Shown one piece after another: positions 43,235 through 51,597 of a stretch of DNA of 64,000 nucleotides (its first letter is position 1; each line of letters begins with the position of its first letter). Location: contig NZ_VDGH01000003.1 in the NCBI RefSeq assembly GCF_006861795.1, positions 62,001 to 126,000 of the forward strand, given 5' to 3'. This stretch comes from Psychrobacillus lasiicapitis (GTDB taxonomy: Bacteria > Bacillota > Bacilli > Bacillales_A > Planococcaceae). The notes beneath the pieces were generated by a model. That model ran no database searches, had not been told where the DNA came from, and was given only the letters and a program-made list of their open reading frames with translations. The translations under genes and the position numbers were made by a program.

Positions 43235-43491
43235 GACTCATCCCCCTCTTCCTCAAAAGACACATCTTTCAAAATATACTTTGCGAGAATAATCACCGTA
43301 ATTGATATGAGGATGAACCCGACGATACAGCTATAAAAAAACCAATCTGGGAAACCAAGGATATACGTGTACTCCTCTACTGGCCGTGAACCAAGCCCAT
43401 ATGCAAAACCGAACCACCATATAAAATGAACAACCGCCAGTCCCACGCCAATCCATGCTTCACGATGGGCAATTTTAAATCTTGGATCCAT
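43231..43491 (-). CDS. yhdT: YhdT-family membrane protein, partner of PanF
   Basis: An 86-residue DUF997 protein with two membrane spans (about 13-33 and 49-70). The family motif REAWIGVGLAVVHFIWWFGFAYGLG and the GFPDWFFYSC segment are seen. It overlaps panF by 4 nt, implying translational coupling and probably a joint complex. It is the first gene of a three-gene operon. Confidence 0.93.
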   Translation of the reverse strand: MDPRFKIAHREAWIGVGLAVVHFIWWFGFAYGLGSRPVEEYTYILGFPDWFFYSCIVGFILISITVIILAKYILKDVSFEEEGDES

Positions 43492-43946
43492 TATATATCC
43501 ACCTCTTGCGTTTATATTATTACTTTAGTATAGCGAAGTTGTTTTGAGTTGTTAAGGGGAGATTTTGTTGTGAGATTGAGAGGTATCGCTTAAGGGAGAT
43601 TGATTGTTTGTCTAGGAAGACTTGGAGATTTTCCAAGAATATTGGTTTATTGTCCAGAAATAGACGGAGATTGTCCAACTATTTGGGCTGATTGTCCAGG
43701 TTTTGCATAGGATTGTCCAACTTCGGGGAGAGTTTGTCCAAGTTCTAAATGATTGTCCAACTATTTGAGAAGATTGTCCAAGTCTTGCATAGGATTGTCC
43801 ACCTTTGGGAAGAGATTGTCCAAGTTCTAAATGATTGTCCACCTTTCGGGCTTTATTGTCCAAGATTATTGAGTTATTGTCCAGAAAAAGCAAATGATTG
43901 TCCAAAGTGATGTCACTGACACCAAGTACAAGTATCAATCCAAAAG
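43492..43946. other. Gap holding the long 21-bp-period array
   Basis: No gene is supported. Most of the gap is the array at 43608-43904. Confidence 0.8.
43608..43904. repeat. 21-bp-period TTGTCCA array, 15 units (array A)
   Basis: TTGTCCA starts at 43650, 43671, 43692, 43713, 43734, 43753, 43774, 43795, 43816, 43835, 43856, 43877 and 43898. Degenerate copies stand at 43608 (TTGTCTA) and 43629 (TTTTCCA). The spacing is 21 bp except for two steps of 19. The 12-14 bp between motifs are poorly conserved. The 19-bp steps break any reading frame, so this is a DNA- or RNA-level array, not a peptide repeat. Confidence 0.95.
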
Positions 43947-43991
43947 CAAAGAAACCAGCTATTGCGTTAAGTGCAACAGCTGGTTTCTTTT
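43947..43991 (-). terminator. Terminator of the ctp-yknW-yknX-like operon
   Basis: A 13-bp stem AAAGAAACCAGCT/AGCTGGTTTCTTT plus inner pairing; it overlaps the stop of the membrane-fusion gene. Confidence 0.85.
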
Positions 43992-45237
43992 ATTTGTAAG
44001 TTAAATATCTAGCGTAGTCTTTCCATCCGATTGCTTTGATGCTATTCCAAGACGGGAGGTCACGTGGGAATGGCAGGAAAGCTGGTGCTTCTTCGGTTTT
44101 TGGATCTGCGTTCAGTACGATGCTATCGTTTTGTAAGCCTTCCGATAGAATAGCGTGCTTTTTCAAGTCAAATGGGACGGTTACTTGTGCTCGCATGATT
44201 TTTCCATCTGCTGAAAGGGTGTATACTTCGGCAGTATTATCTGCTCTGTTTAGGAGCCAGTTTGCTTTCACGCGAACGGCGTTTTCGGCTTCATTTGTGA
44301 TGAAGACGGAATTGATGTTTGCTGAAAACGGTAATGATTCTAGTTGTTCTGCTAGTTGAATTTGTACTTCGTATACGGGTTCATTCGGATGCTCGCCAAA
44401 TTGCTCGTATGCTTTTAGCCACTTGGATTTGTTTGCTGGTACTTGTGTTTTGGCAAAAACGGTTCCCTCTACTACGCCCTCTCGGTGGGCGGAGTAGTTA
44501 TTTACTCGTTGGCCTTCATTGATTTGGTGCCATTCCTCTTCTTTTGCATAGGTGATGACCGATTTTTCATTTGCATAAATGGTGATGAAATAGCTGCCAT
44601 TTCGTTCTTCGATTGTAGCAATATTCCCTTCTATTGGGCTTAGCAGGGCTGTTTCGCCGGAGTTTTGGCTAAGTTGGGTGCTGACAATTTGTAGCTTGCG
44701 GTCTATTTCGGCAATTTTTTGTTCTGTTTCAGCAATTGCTTGGGAGAAATTCCCTTCAGGTGAAACGTTTACGTCGACTTGCACATTTACGGTCGTTTCT
44801 TCGTTCCCTGCTGATTGATTGCTAGTCGAATTAGAGCCTGCTCCGTAGCGCTCCGATTCGAGGTTGTCCATAATTTCACGGAGTCGCGATTGTTCTTCCG
44901 TGTATGCCTGTTGCTCAGATTCCCATTGTGCTCGTTGTGCATCGGCAGACTGTGTATTTAAAGTAGCAAGCTCCGTTCCTTCTTGTACTATATCTCCTTC
45001 TGCTACTACGATGTCAGAAATAGCATGTACAGCAACAGTTACGGTCATTTCATTTGTTGGTACGACGACAGATTCTTTTTCCAGTTCTTTTGTGTATGTA
45101 CTTTCATGTACGCGGTCGTATTCATGGACGTAATACGTTCTCTTTATCTCGCTTTTATCCGAAAATAAAAGAATAGCGTTGGAAGCAATAAATGTAGAAA
45201 CGACAATGGCAATACCGATTGTTATCACTTTGTTCAT
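43990..45237 (-). CDS. Membrane-fusion (HlyD/YknX-like) protein
   Basis: 415 residues from the ATG at 45237, which has GGGGGGC 7 nt upstream and overlaps the stop of the preceding gene by 4 nt. An N-terminal membrane anchor (about 5-22) is followed by a first lipoyl half (VVAEGDIVQEGTELATLNT) and a coiled-coil hairpin (about 100-195) interrupted by an Asn/Ser/Thr-rich insert. The second lipoyl half (ALLSPIEGNIATIEERNG) and beta-barrel domains come next. In B. subtilis YknX works with YknW and the ABC subunits YknYZ. No ABC subunits are next to it here, so its export partner must be elsewhere or different. Confidence 0.85.
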   Translation of the reverse strand: MNKVITIGIAIVVSTFIASNAILLFSDKSEIKRTYYVHEYDRVHESTYTKELEKESVVVPTNEMTVTVAVHAISDIVVAEGDIVQEGTELATLNTQSADAQRAQWESEQQAYTEEQSRLREIMDNLESERYGAGSNSTSNQSAGNEETTVNVQVDVNVSPEGNFSQAIAETEQKIAEIDRKLQIVSTQLSQNSGETALLSPIEGNIATIEERNGSYFITIYANEKSVITYAKEEEWHQINEGQRVNNYSAHREGVVEGTVFAKTQVPANKSKWLKAYEQFGEHPNEPVYEVQIQLAEQLESLPFSANINSVFITNEAENAVRVKANWLLNRADNTAEVYTLSADGKIMRAQVTVPFDLKKHAILSEGLQNDSIVLNADPKTEEAPAFLPFPRDLPSWNSIKAIGWKDYARYLTYK

Positions 45238-45911
45238 ACGGATTGCCCCCCTTCGAACCATGCTTCAAGTGGAAGCACTTGGATCCCTGCTACGAATAAA
45301 GCAAGAACCAGCTGGATCACTAGCAATATAATAAATAGATTGCGAGCCGACATTTCGGTAAATGCTCGTAAGAAGTGAAACTGAATAGCAATGATTAATC
45401 CGGTAATTAACGTTAATTCATTGAAAAAGTAAGTGAAAAACTCATTGTTTAAAAATGTTGCAGCAAGCGGTCCGAATGACAAAATGGAAAAGTCCGTTGT
45501 ATACCCTACGATTGCATATAAGAAAAAAGTAAATGCTTTTTCCATTAACAGTAGCGCTACAACAAATAGCTGAATGATCGCCACTTTCGACAATTCAATA
45601 TTTGTTATCTTATGTAATAGAAAGGCAATTCCAAAGAAATGGAACGCCATGTAAAGAAAGGACCAAATAATTGCTCCTATTAAAGACGTCGCTCGTGCAA
45701 TGACGAATGTATCTTCAAATCCACCTACAAATAGGGAGGTGAGTGCTTCTGTGTGCATCCCCCAAATATCACGAAGTGCAAAAAGGAGGACTCCCAGTAT
45801 TGCGATTAGCCAGACACGCTTTTCAAAGCCGCGCATCTTTGTATCTTCTAGTGACCCAATTAACTCATTTCGGTTAAAAAGGTATTTCCAAAATCGAAAT
45901 TCAAAAAACAT
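45234..45911 (-). CDS. Yip1-family (YknW-like) membrane protein
   Basis: A 225-residue protein with about five or six membrane spans after a cytoplasmic N-terminus (MFFEFRFWKYLFNRNELIGSL). The topology and hydrophobic pattern fit the Yip1 family. B. subtilis has such a protein, YknW, directly before the membrane-fusion protein YknX, the same order as here. It lies 16 nt downstream of the S41 protease gene. Confidence 0.72.
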   Translation of the reverse strand: MFFEFRFWKYLFNRNELIGSLEDTKMRGFEKRVWLIAILGVLLFALRDIWGMHTEALTSLFVGGFEDTFVIARATSLIGAIIWSFLYMAFHFFGIAFLLHKITNIELSKVAIIQLFVVALLLMEKAFTFFLYAIVGYTTDFSILSFGPLAATFLNNEFFTYFFNELTLITGLIIAIQFHFLRAFTEMSARNLFIILLVIQLVLALFVAGIQVLPLEAWFEGGQSV

Positions 45912-45927
45912 TCCATTGTTCCCCCTC

Positions 45928-47307
45928 TTATGGCTGGACAGTTACTTCCACATAAGCACCGTTTTTCATCATTTCTCCTGTTTCTGTTTGGAATGTTGGA
46001 TGAATGAGCAGTATGTATGCTACTCCTTTTTCAAGCGGTGCTGTTGGTGATAACACGAACTGATTATGCGATTTTTGCTTGATATTTACTTGTACATTGC
46101 TCGCAGTTCCCAGTTTGACTAACTCTATTTTTTGTTGTTTGTTTGATGCTACAGTCTTGGAGAATGTAACCGTAAATTCTTTGGTTGTTGGTACATTTTG
46201 TAGTGCTGGCATTTTTTTGTAGGTTTTATTTGCTTCGAGAATGGCGTCTAGATGTGCTTTTGCTAGTTCTTGCCCGACCGTTGTCGTAATTTGTGGCTTG
46301 ACGCCGGTTTTATGGATAACCGTTCCTTTTGGTCCTGTGAAGTTTGCGACCGTCAGTTTTAAATAGGAACCATCCGTCAACTCGTAAAACGTTTGCATCG
46401 AGCCTTTACCATACGTCGTTTGGCCGTATAATGTTGCCGATTTTTGATCGAGTAATGCTCCAGCAACCATTTCTGAGGCACTGGCACTATATCCATTTAT
46501 TAGTACTTTGGTGTTTGCAGGGAAAAGGGATGGTTGCTGCACAGATTTCACAAGTCCATTTTGCTTTTTCATATGGAGTGCATAGGCATAAGGGCTTTTC
46601 GGAAATAAACCAACGAGTTCCTCTGCGGTATGTACAAAGCCGCCCCCATTATTCGTGAGATCCACGATAAATGAAGTTGCTCCTTGCTTTTGAAGCTCCT
46701 CTTTTGCTTTTAATACACGTGTTGCCCCATCATCTGAAAATGTATTGAGTCCAATATATCCGATATTTCCATACAAAAGTTGCTTCGTCACGGCGGGAAC
46801 GGTGAATTTGTTGCGTGTTATTTTGTATGTTTGGGTTAGATTAGAAGATTTCAACACTACTAGTTGCACCGTCGACCCTTCCTTGCCAGTAATAAGGGAA
46901 GATGCCTGTTGAATCGACATACCTTTTGTCGTCTCACCGTCAACCGACAAAATAATATCTCCTGGCTCTATTCCAGCAAGTGCCGCAGCCGCTCCATCGA
47001 ACGTGCTCACTATTTGGATTCCTTTTTCATGTTCTTCGATAATAACACCGATACCAGTCGCTGAATTGTTGATAGAGCCTGTGTATGCCTCAAATTCTTC
47101 TTTAGTAAAATAAGAAGAATACGGATCCAGTTTTACAATAATGTCATCAATCGAAGCCATGCTCTGTAAATTCGAAGGAAGCTCTCCCATATAATGTTCA
47201 CTAACTAGTTGCTTCACCTCATCAATCGGCGCAGCCGCTGCTGCCATTGGAGCCAACAACAAACCAATCGTCATCATAAGTGCACCAAACGCAGAAAACC
47301 TCTTCAT
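45928..47307 (-). CDS. Secreted or membrane-attached C-terminal processing peptidase (S41)
   Basis: 459 residues. A signal peptide (1 to about 26, MAAAAA) precedes an N-terminal helical part, a PDZ domain (about 85-155; GIGVIIEEHEKGIQIVSTFDGAAA, LAGIEPGDIILSVDG) and the S41 catalytic core. That core has NNGGGFVHTAEELV, the nucleophile serine in SASASE (274-279) and the lysine of TYGKGSMQ (K301). A C-terminal beta domain (about 360-459; FTVTFSKTVASNKQQK) resembles a bacterial Ig-like fold. It heads an operon with a YknW-like and a YknX-like protein. It could mature an exported peptide or protein (inference). Confidence 0.9.
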   Translation of the reverse strand: MKRFSAFGALMMTIGLLLAPMAAAAAPIDEVKQLVSEHYMGELPSNLQSMASIDDIIVKLDPYSSYFTKEEFEAYTGSINNSATGIGVIIEEHEKGIQIVSTFDGAAAALAGIEPGDIILSVDGETTKGMSIQQASSLITGKEGSTVQLVVLKSSNLTQTYKITRNKFTVPAVTKQLLYGNIGYIGLNTFSDDGATRVLKAKEELQKQGATSFIVDLTNNGGGFVHTAEELVGLFPKSPYAYALHMKKQNGLVKSVQQPSLFPANTKVLINGYSASASEMVAGALLDQKSATLYGQTTYGKGSMQTFYELTDGSYLKLTVANFTGPKGTVIHKTGVKPQITTTVGQELAKAHLDAILEANKTYKKMPALQNVPTTKEFTVTFSKTVASNKQQKIELVKLGTASNVQVNIKQKSHNQFVLSPTAPLEKGVAYILLIHPTFQTETGEMMKNGAYVEVTVQP

Positions 47308-47460
47308 ACCTATTCCCCCTCTCGTACTCTATAAACCTATATTACCCCAAAACCTACCATTTTGCAGAACTTTCTACGAACAATAAGTTGGGAATAATTT
47401 GTAGCTCTCATACTAGTTATGAAAAAAGATGAAAATGACATTTTCATTGTTTTCAAACAA

Positions 47461-47492
47461 AACAATCGTGAACAGGACGCATTCACGATTGT
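47461..47492 (-). terminator. Terminator of the flagellin gene
   Basis: An 11-bp stem ACAATCGTGAA/TTCACGATTGT is followed on the minus strand by TTTTG. Confidence 0.8.
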
Positions 47493-47517
47493 CTCGGAAA
47501 AGTTAATATAGAACAGT

Positions 47518-48330
47518 TTATTTTAATAGTTGTAGTATAGATTGAGCTTGTTGCATATGCATGCTTAGGACATACTGTCCTGCTTGTGCAAGTATCTTCG
47601 CTTTTGTAAGTGCCATCATCTCTTTTGCGATATCCGCATCTCGAATTCTAGATTCCGCAGCGGTCAAATTCTCTTCCATGTTCACTGCATTATTGTAAGC
47701 ATGCTCTAACCGATTTGTATACGCGCCGATTCTAGAGCGCTCACTTGATACTTTAGTGATCGCTTTATCTAATTCACCAATTGCATTGTCAGCTGCTTCT
47801 TTTGTAGAAATAGATAGATTCTCGATCCCAATTGCCCCGGCCCCCATATCGCCAATTAGCAAGTCGATATGTTGTCCTGCATTTGCACCGGCTTGAATTT
47901 TTATCGAAGTCTGAGAACCATCGAGTAAGGTTTTTGTATTAAATTCTGTATCCGTGGAAATTCTTGAAATTTCTTTCTTTAATTCATCAAATTCGATTGC
48001 CAGTTGGTTCCGATCATTATCTGTTAAGGTGTCGTTGGCAGATTGTACGCTTAACTCCCTCATGCGCTGTAAGATGGAGTGGGTTTCGCTTAGTCCGCCT
48101 TCTGCTGTTTGGAGGAGGGAAATACCGTCTTGAATATTACGAGCTGCTTGGCCAAGACCGCGAATCTGTGCACGCATTTTCTCTGAAATAGCAAGTCCTG
48201 CGGGATCATCTGCAGCACGGTTAATGCGATAGCCAGTGGATATACGTTCCATAGACTTATTTGCCAGCGCCCAATGTGTATTCATATTTCTTAAAATAGA
48301 CATCCCAGTAGCATTCCATTTACCTAGCAT
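47518..48330 (-). CDS. Flagellin with atypical N-terminus
   Basis: 270 residues. The D0/D1 core is clear: SMERISTGYRINRAADDPAGLAISEKMRAQIRGL, LQRMRELSVQSANDT, then RIRDADIAKEMMALTKAKILAQAGQYVLSMHMQQAQSILQLL at the end. The first 20 residues (MLGKWNATGMSILRNMNTHW) depart from the usual MRINHNIAALNT and the central domain is short. It may be a minor filament protein beside a main Hag elsewhere. A SigD promoter at 48366-48391 confirms a flagellar regulon gene. GGAGGG precedes the ATG by 11 nt. Confidence 0.92.
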   Translation of the reverse strand: MLGKWNATGMSILRNMNTHWALANKSMERISTGYRINRAADDPAGLAISEKMRAQIRGLGQAARNIQDGISLLQTAEGGLSETHSILQRMRELSVQSANDTLTDNDRNQLAIEFDELKKEISRISTDTEFNTKTLLDGSQTSIKIQAGANAGQHIDLLIGDMGAGAIGIENLSISTKEAADNAIGELDKAITKVSSERSRIGAYTNRLEHAYNNAVNMEENLTAAESRIRDADIAKEMMALTKAKILAQAGQYVLSMHMQQAQSILQLLK

Positions 48331-48365
48331 CGAATTTAGCTCCCTCCACGCTTGTCTTTCTTTTT

Positions 48366-48391
48366 ATATCGGCAATTTCCGTACATTTTTA
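48366..48391 (-). promoter_or_regulatory. SigD promoter of the flagellin gene
   Basis: Minus-strand TAAA, 14 nt, GCCGATAT, an exact -10 match to the SigD consensus. Confidence 0.88.
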
Positions 48392-48687
48392 AGAGAATTT
48401 TGTTGCAGGGGTTACAGGTACTTGGTACATGTAACCCCTTTGTAATATGGTGCTAGGAGTTTCGTATAATTTGTTAGGTTATAGGAGATGTTGTTTATTG
48501 CTTTTCAAATAATTTTCGACTTAGACGTAAATCGGGATATTTCCCGGGAAATTTACGTATAAAGGAGTCGAATCGATAGGAAAATCGACAAATGACCAGG
48601 TTTCAGTTGGGGGATATTTTGTTGGGGGGGCTTGGATCAAGTGGTTTTGTTTTCTTTCTTCCCTTTTTCATTTCGTTTTAGAATCAT
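48392..48687. other. Gap upstream of the flagellin promoter
   Basis: No gene. It holds an inverted repeat around 48530-48560 (ACGTAAAT ... ATTTACGT with an inner TTTCCCGGGAAA), of unknown role. Confidence 0.5.
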
Positions 48688-48722
48688 AAAAACACCTATC
48701 AGTTTTTGTGTGTTAGGTGTTT
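48688..48722 (-). terminator. Terminator of the IDEAL-domain gene
   Basis: An 8-bp stem AACACCTA/TAGGTGTT is followed by TTTTATG on the minus strand. Confidence 0.6.
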
Positions 48723-48739
48723 CTATGTGTTCGTATTAT

Positions 48740-49198
48740 TCAATTGGGAAAACCCCCATTAAATTCTTTATATTGTTGTAATTTGTTGAATAGGCTAATG
48801 TCTCTATGCAATAATGCATAATCAATCATGCGTTCATAGTTTTTTTCTTCTAGCTCCTGTATAACTGTAGCAGCATTTTCTAGAGATGAAGAACTTAAAT
48901 TCATATGGACATTTGTTTCAATGATTGCCTGTAAATGCTTATGGACATCTGAAACGACTAATAGTTGATAGAGTGGTAGACGGATATATCGGTTTCCTTT
49001 TTGAAAAACAAAAATTTCTGCTAGGTTCTCCACTTGCAATGTTTCTGCATTAACTATGATTTCCTTCCCTTCGACTGGTATAAAATGAAATAATTCATCA
49101 TCTTTGCGGATGGAGAAGTATTGGTATGCAAAAACTAATTTTATTCGATTGCCTTCTTGCTTTGTGTAAAATGGTTTCATTAATTGTACGAGTAGCAT
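48740..49198 (-). CDS. Small protein with a C-terminal IDEAL-like motif
   Basis: 152 residues; AGGAGGGG precedes the ATG by 5 nt. The first 110 residues form a beta-rich part (RIKLVFAYQYFSIRKDDELFHFIPVEGKEIIV). The C-terminus has ERMIDYALLHRDISLFNKLQQY, similar to the IDEAL domain (ID.AL..rD...F..L) of YpiB-type Bacillus proteins. The role is unknown; IDEAL segments are thought to mediate protein contacts. It is a single-gene unit with its own terminator. Confidence 0.65.
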   Translation of the reverse strand: MLLVQLMKPFYTKQEGNRIKLVFAYQYFSIRKDDELFHFIPVEGKEIIVNAETLQVENLAEIFVFQKGNRYIRLPLYQLLVVSDVHKHLQAIIETNVHMNLSSSSLENAATVIQELEEKNYERMIDYALLHRDISLFNKLQQYKEFNGGFPN

Positions 49199-49300
49199 GT
49201 CATCCCCTCCTTATATTAGAATTTTCTGATTACTATTAGTTTATCATATTTTACATTTTTCGTGTAGTGCATCTCCCGTGTTTAGCGAAGTTTCAAGCGT

Positions 49301-49333
49301 AAAAAAGCAAATGCAGGTCGCATTTGCTTTTTG
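49301..49333 (-). terminator. Terminator of the gene at 49338
   Basis: A 12-bp stem AAAAGCAAATGC/GCATTTGCTTTT with T-run on the minus strand, directly at the stop codon. Confidence 0.9.
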
Positions 49334-49337
49334 GATT

Positions 49338-49694
49338 TTATCTTTTTACTAATAAAGCAGTTGGTTCATTTCTTCCTTTTGCATAAGAGAAAAAACCGAC
49401 CTTTGAAGGACCATATCTGATTGCAAACGTCTTAAATACTTTTTGTAGAATTTCCGATTCGTTTAGTTCACTGTCGTTTTCTAAATAGAATGTAAAGGTT
49501 TCTGTTTCAAAATCTAACTCCAAATCATAAACGGTGAAATCTTCCGCTACAATTTGTTTAATACTTGTTTCTACTCTTGAGGGATCATTATTCAAATACC
49601 TTAAATTATTGGCCTTCGCACCAACCAATTTTAATTTTCCTGGCTCCATCGTCGGTTGGTGAGTTAGAATACCCAATAAATTAGGTATATGCAA
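49338..49694 (-). CDS. Small protein of unknown function
   Basis: 118 residues if started at TTG 49694 (weak AGAGAGA site), or about 103 from the ATG at 49649, which lacks any site. Visible features are EPGKLKLVGAKANNLRYLNND, an acidic strand-rich centre (DFTVYDLELDFETETFTFYLEND) and FAIRYGPSKVGFFSYAKGRNEP. I recognise no family. The strong terminator and consistent frame support a real gene; the start is uncertain. Confidence 0.6.
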   Translation of the reverse strand: MHIPNLLGILTHQPTMEPGKLKLVGAKANNLRYLNNDPSRVETSIKQIVAEDFTVYDLELDFETETFTFYLENDSELNESEILQKVFKTFAIRYGPSKVGFFSYAKGRNEPTALLVKR

Positions 49695-49976
49695 CTGTAT
49701 TCTCTCTATTTCCTACACTTCCTTTTTATCAATTTAACCCCAATTCCCTCCTAATTATAGTAACATACTATTTCCTAAATAATACAAAGATTAGGTTAAT
49801 TATTGTAAATTTTCATTCATTAGTAGAAAATGATACCTTGTTCCTTTGAAAGAAAACTGATTTTACTAAAGGACTATTAAATAACATAGAAATCACCTTC
49901 CAAATAAACCTGCCATTCATTTTAGCTTTTCTTTATTAAATAATAGGTGCGGCTTTTATTCTCGTTCGATTATACG
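49695..49976. other. Divergent gap upstream of ywqB
   Basis: AT-rich and without a gene. Nothing is recognised except the -10 box at 49977. Confidence 0.5.
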
Positions 49977-49982
49977 TATAAT
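49977..49982 (+). promoter_or_regulatory. Probable -10 box of ywqB-ywqA
   Basis: TATAAT, with a weak -35. It overlaps an ATG (49981) that would open the reading frame, so translation should begin further on, at the TTG at 50017. Confidence 0.4.
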
Positions 49983-50016
49983 GGAAGGAAAGCCTTTTTT
50001 CTTAGGAGAGATTCCC

Positions 50017-51597
50017 TTGAACCTTACTTCTTACCAAAAACTTGCCGCGCATTATAAAAAGTATATTTACCAATCAATGGACATGATTGAAAAGAAGCTA
50101 CATCCTGCTATTTTAGAGGACGAAGAGCTTGTTCGACGTGCCACTTTTTTTGTGCGCAATGGGGCAGTTTCTATTTCTAATTACTATCCGCAGGATCACA
50201 AAATCGATTTCACGGTTCGTGATGTTAGCAATATTGACGTATCTTATGACCTATTACACAATCGTTTTAACTGTCCTTGCCCGATGCAGAAACCTTGTCG
50301 GCATATTGTGGCAGCTGTTTTTTATTTGTATCAACAAAATGATTCGTTATCGACATGGATTTCGGAGTGGCGTGCCAATGATGATATGACTCAGCTAACT
50401 TTGTTAAAGGATGAACGTAGTCCTAGAAGTTGGGAGCTAATCGTCGAAAACTTCTTCCGAAAGTTCATTTCTCAATATCCGCCTACGAGTTTTTATTTAT
50501 TAGAATTTGCCGTGCATGATTTGAAAGCGCAAATTAAAAAATCTCGTCCTTTTGAAAGAGAATGGCAGCCGATTTATGATGTGTATGTAAATCTGTCGAT
50601 CCTAGTCAAACTTTGGCCTTATTTAGAGCCATTTGCCGATTCGAATATGCGCAATCGCGTTTTTCATTTTTTACATGAGTATGTAGATGAACTGGATGAC
50701 TCTTTGGCACAACTAGCTTCCAAGCCAAGAATGTTCGCTGCAGATCCATTTTACGATGACATGATGAAACGTGTTCGCTCTTTTTACTTCGAATCCGAGT
50801 CCCTTTTTCGTTTTCGAAAGCATGTATATTTAGCATTTTGGGACGCTCTTGTAACGGATAAAAAGACTCGTCTAGAAGAGGTAGAGTATTTAGAGCAACT
50901 GGATAAAACAGATGAAGATATTCCTTTGAATATCGTATTGCCATACTTCTATCTTACGTTATCTATGACTTATGAATTGCTTGCAGCAGCTGAGAAGATG
51001 GAAACGGAGCAACTATTAGAATGGCTGGAAGTTTGCGAAAAAGCACTTCACATGACCAATAAAGATATGGTGAATAATCTTGCAAGGAAGTTATTGCCGC
51101 ATATTTCCCACTATCTAAATGAAGTGGTTACCAATCCATCACGCGTCATGCTCATTCGCCGGTTGGAGTTGTTATTTGCAACAATCCAGTTGGAATCAGA
51201 AGAACTTGAAAAGCTATATCAATCATTTGGGCTGTATGGAATACAGTCTTATTCGACTTTGTTATTAAAAGAGAAACGTTACCGTGATTGGATGGCACTG
51301 CATCAGTCGGCAAATTCATCACTCGAATATGCAGAGGCTTGCGGCTTGCCTGTCGTAAAGGAAGAAGCTCCAGAAGTATTGCTTCCGCTTTATCATCATT
51401 ATGCGATGCGTTTTATCCAAGAAAAAAATCGATATAGCTATAAACAAGCAGTCCGCATTTGGAAGAAGATGAAACAAGTAGCCAAGAAATCAAATGACAC
51501 CGATTATTGGAATGCATATGTAGAAAACGTACGTGAAAAATACAAACGACTTCGTGCATTACAACAAGAAATAGAGAAAGGAAACTTGCCATTATGA
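50017..51597 (+). CDS. ywqB: SWIM zinc-finger protein (YwqB-like)
   Basis: 526 residues. I choose the TTG at 50017, because AGGAGAG lies 6 nt upstream. The earlier in-frame ATG (49981) has no site and overlaps a TATAAT box. A SWIM domain with the CxC-x5-CxH zinc ligands C86, C88, C94 and H96 (NCPCPMQKPCRHIVAAVF) is followed by a long helical region with no recognised domain. The stop overlaps the SNF2 helicase gene by 4 nt, the same pair as ywqB-ywqA in B. subtilis. It probably guides or assists the helicase on DNA. Confidence 0.87.
   Translation: MNLTSYQKLAAHYKKYIYQSMDMIEKKLHPAILEDEELVRRATFFVRNGAVSISNYYPQDHKIDFTVRDVSNIDVSYDLLHNRFNCPCPMQKPCRHIVAAVFYLYQQNDSLSTWISEWRANDDMTQLTLLKDERSPRSWELIVENFFRKFISQYPPTSFYLLEFAVHDLKAQIKKSRPFEREWQPIYDVYVNLSILVKLWPYLEPFADSNMRNRVFHFLHEYVDELDDSLAQLASKPRMFAADPFYDDMMKRVRSFYFESESLFRFRKHVYLAFWDALVTDKKTRLEEVEYLEQLDKTDEDIPLNIVLPYFYLTLSMTYELLAAAEKMETEQLLEWLEVCEKALHMTNKDMVNNLARKLLPHISHYLNEVVTNPSRVMLIRRLELLFATIQLESEELEKLYQSFGLYGIQSYSTLLLKEKRYRDWMALHQSANSSLEYAEACGLPVVKEEAPEVLLPLYHHYAMRFIQEKNRYSYKQAVRIWKKMKQVAKKSNDTDYWNAYVENVREKYKRLRALQQEIEKGNLPL

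Noticed and set aside
43608-43904. CRISPR array
   Set aside because: The conserved part is only 7 nt and the interval 21 bp; there are no cas genes. The same applies to the GCAACCA arrays.
43612-43938. 108-codon minus-strand reading frame with repeated LDN/GQS/WTI units
   Set aside because: It is a shadow of the 21-bp array. Steps of 19 bp change the repeated words (LDN, GQS, WTI), no ribosome site is present, and a terminator lies upstream of it.
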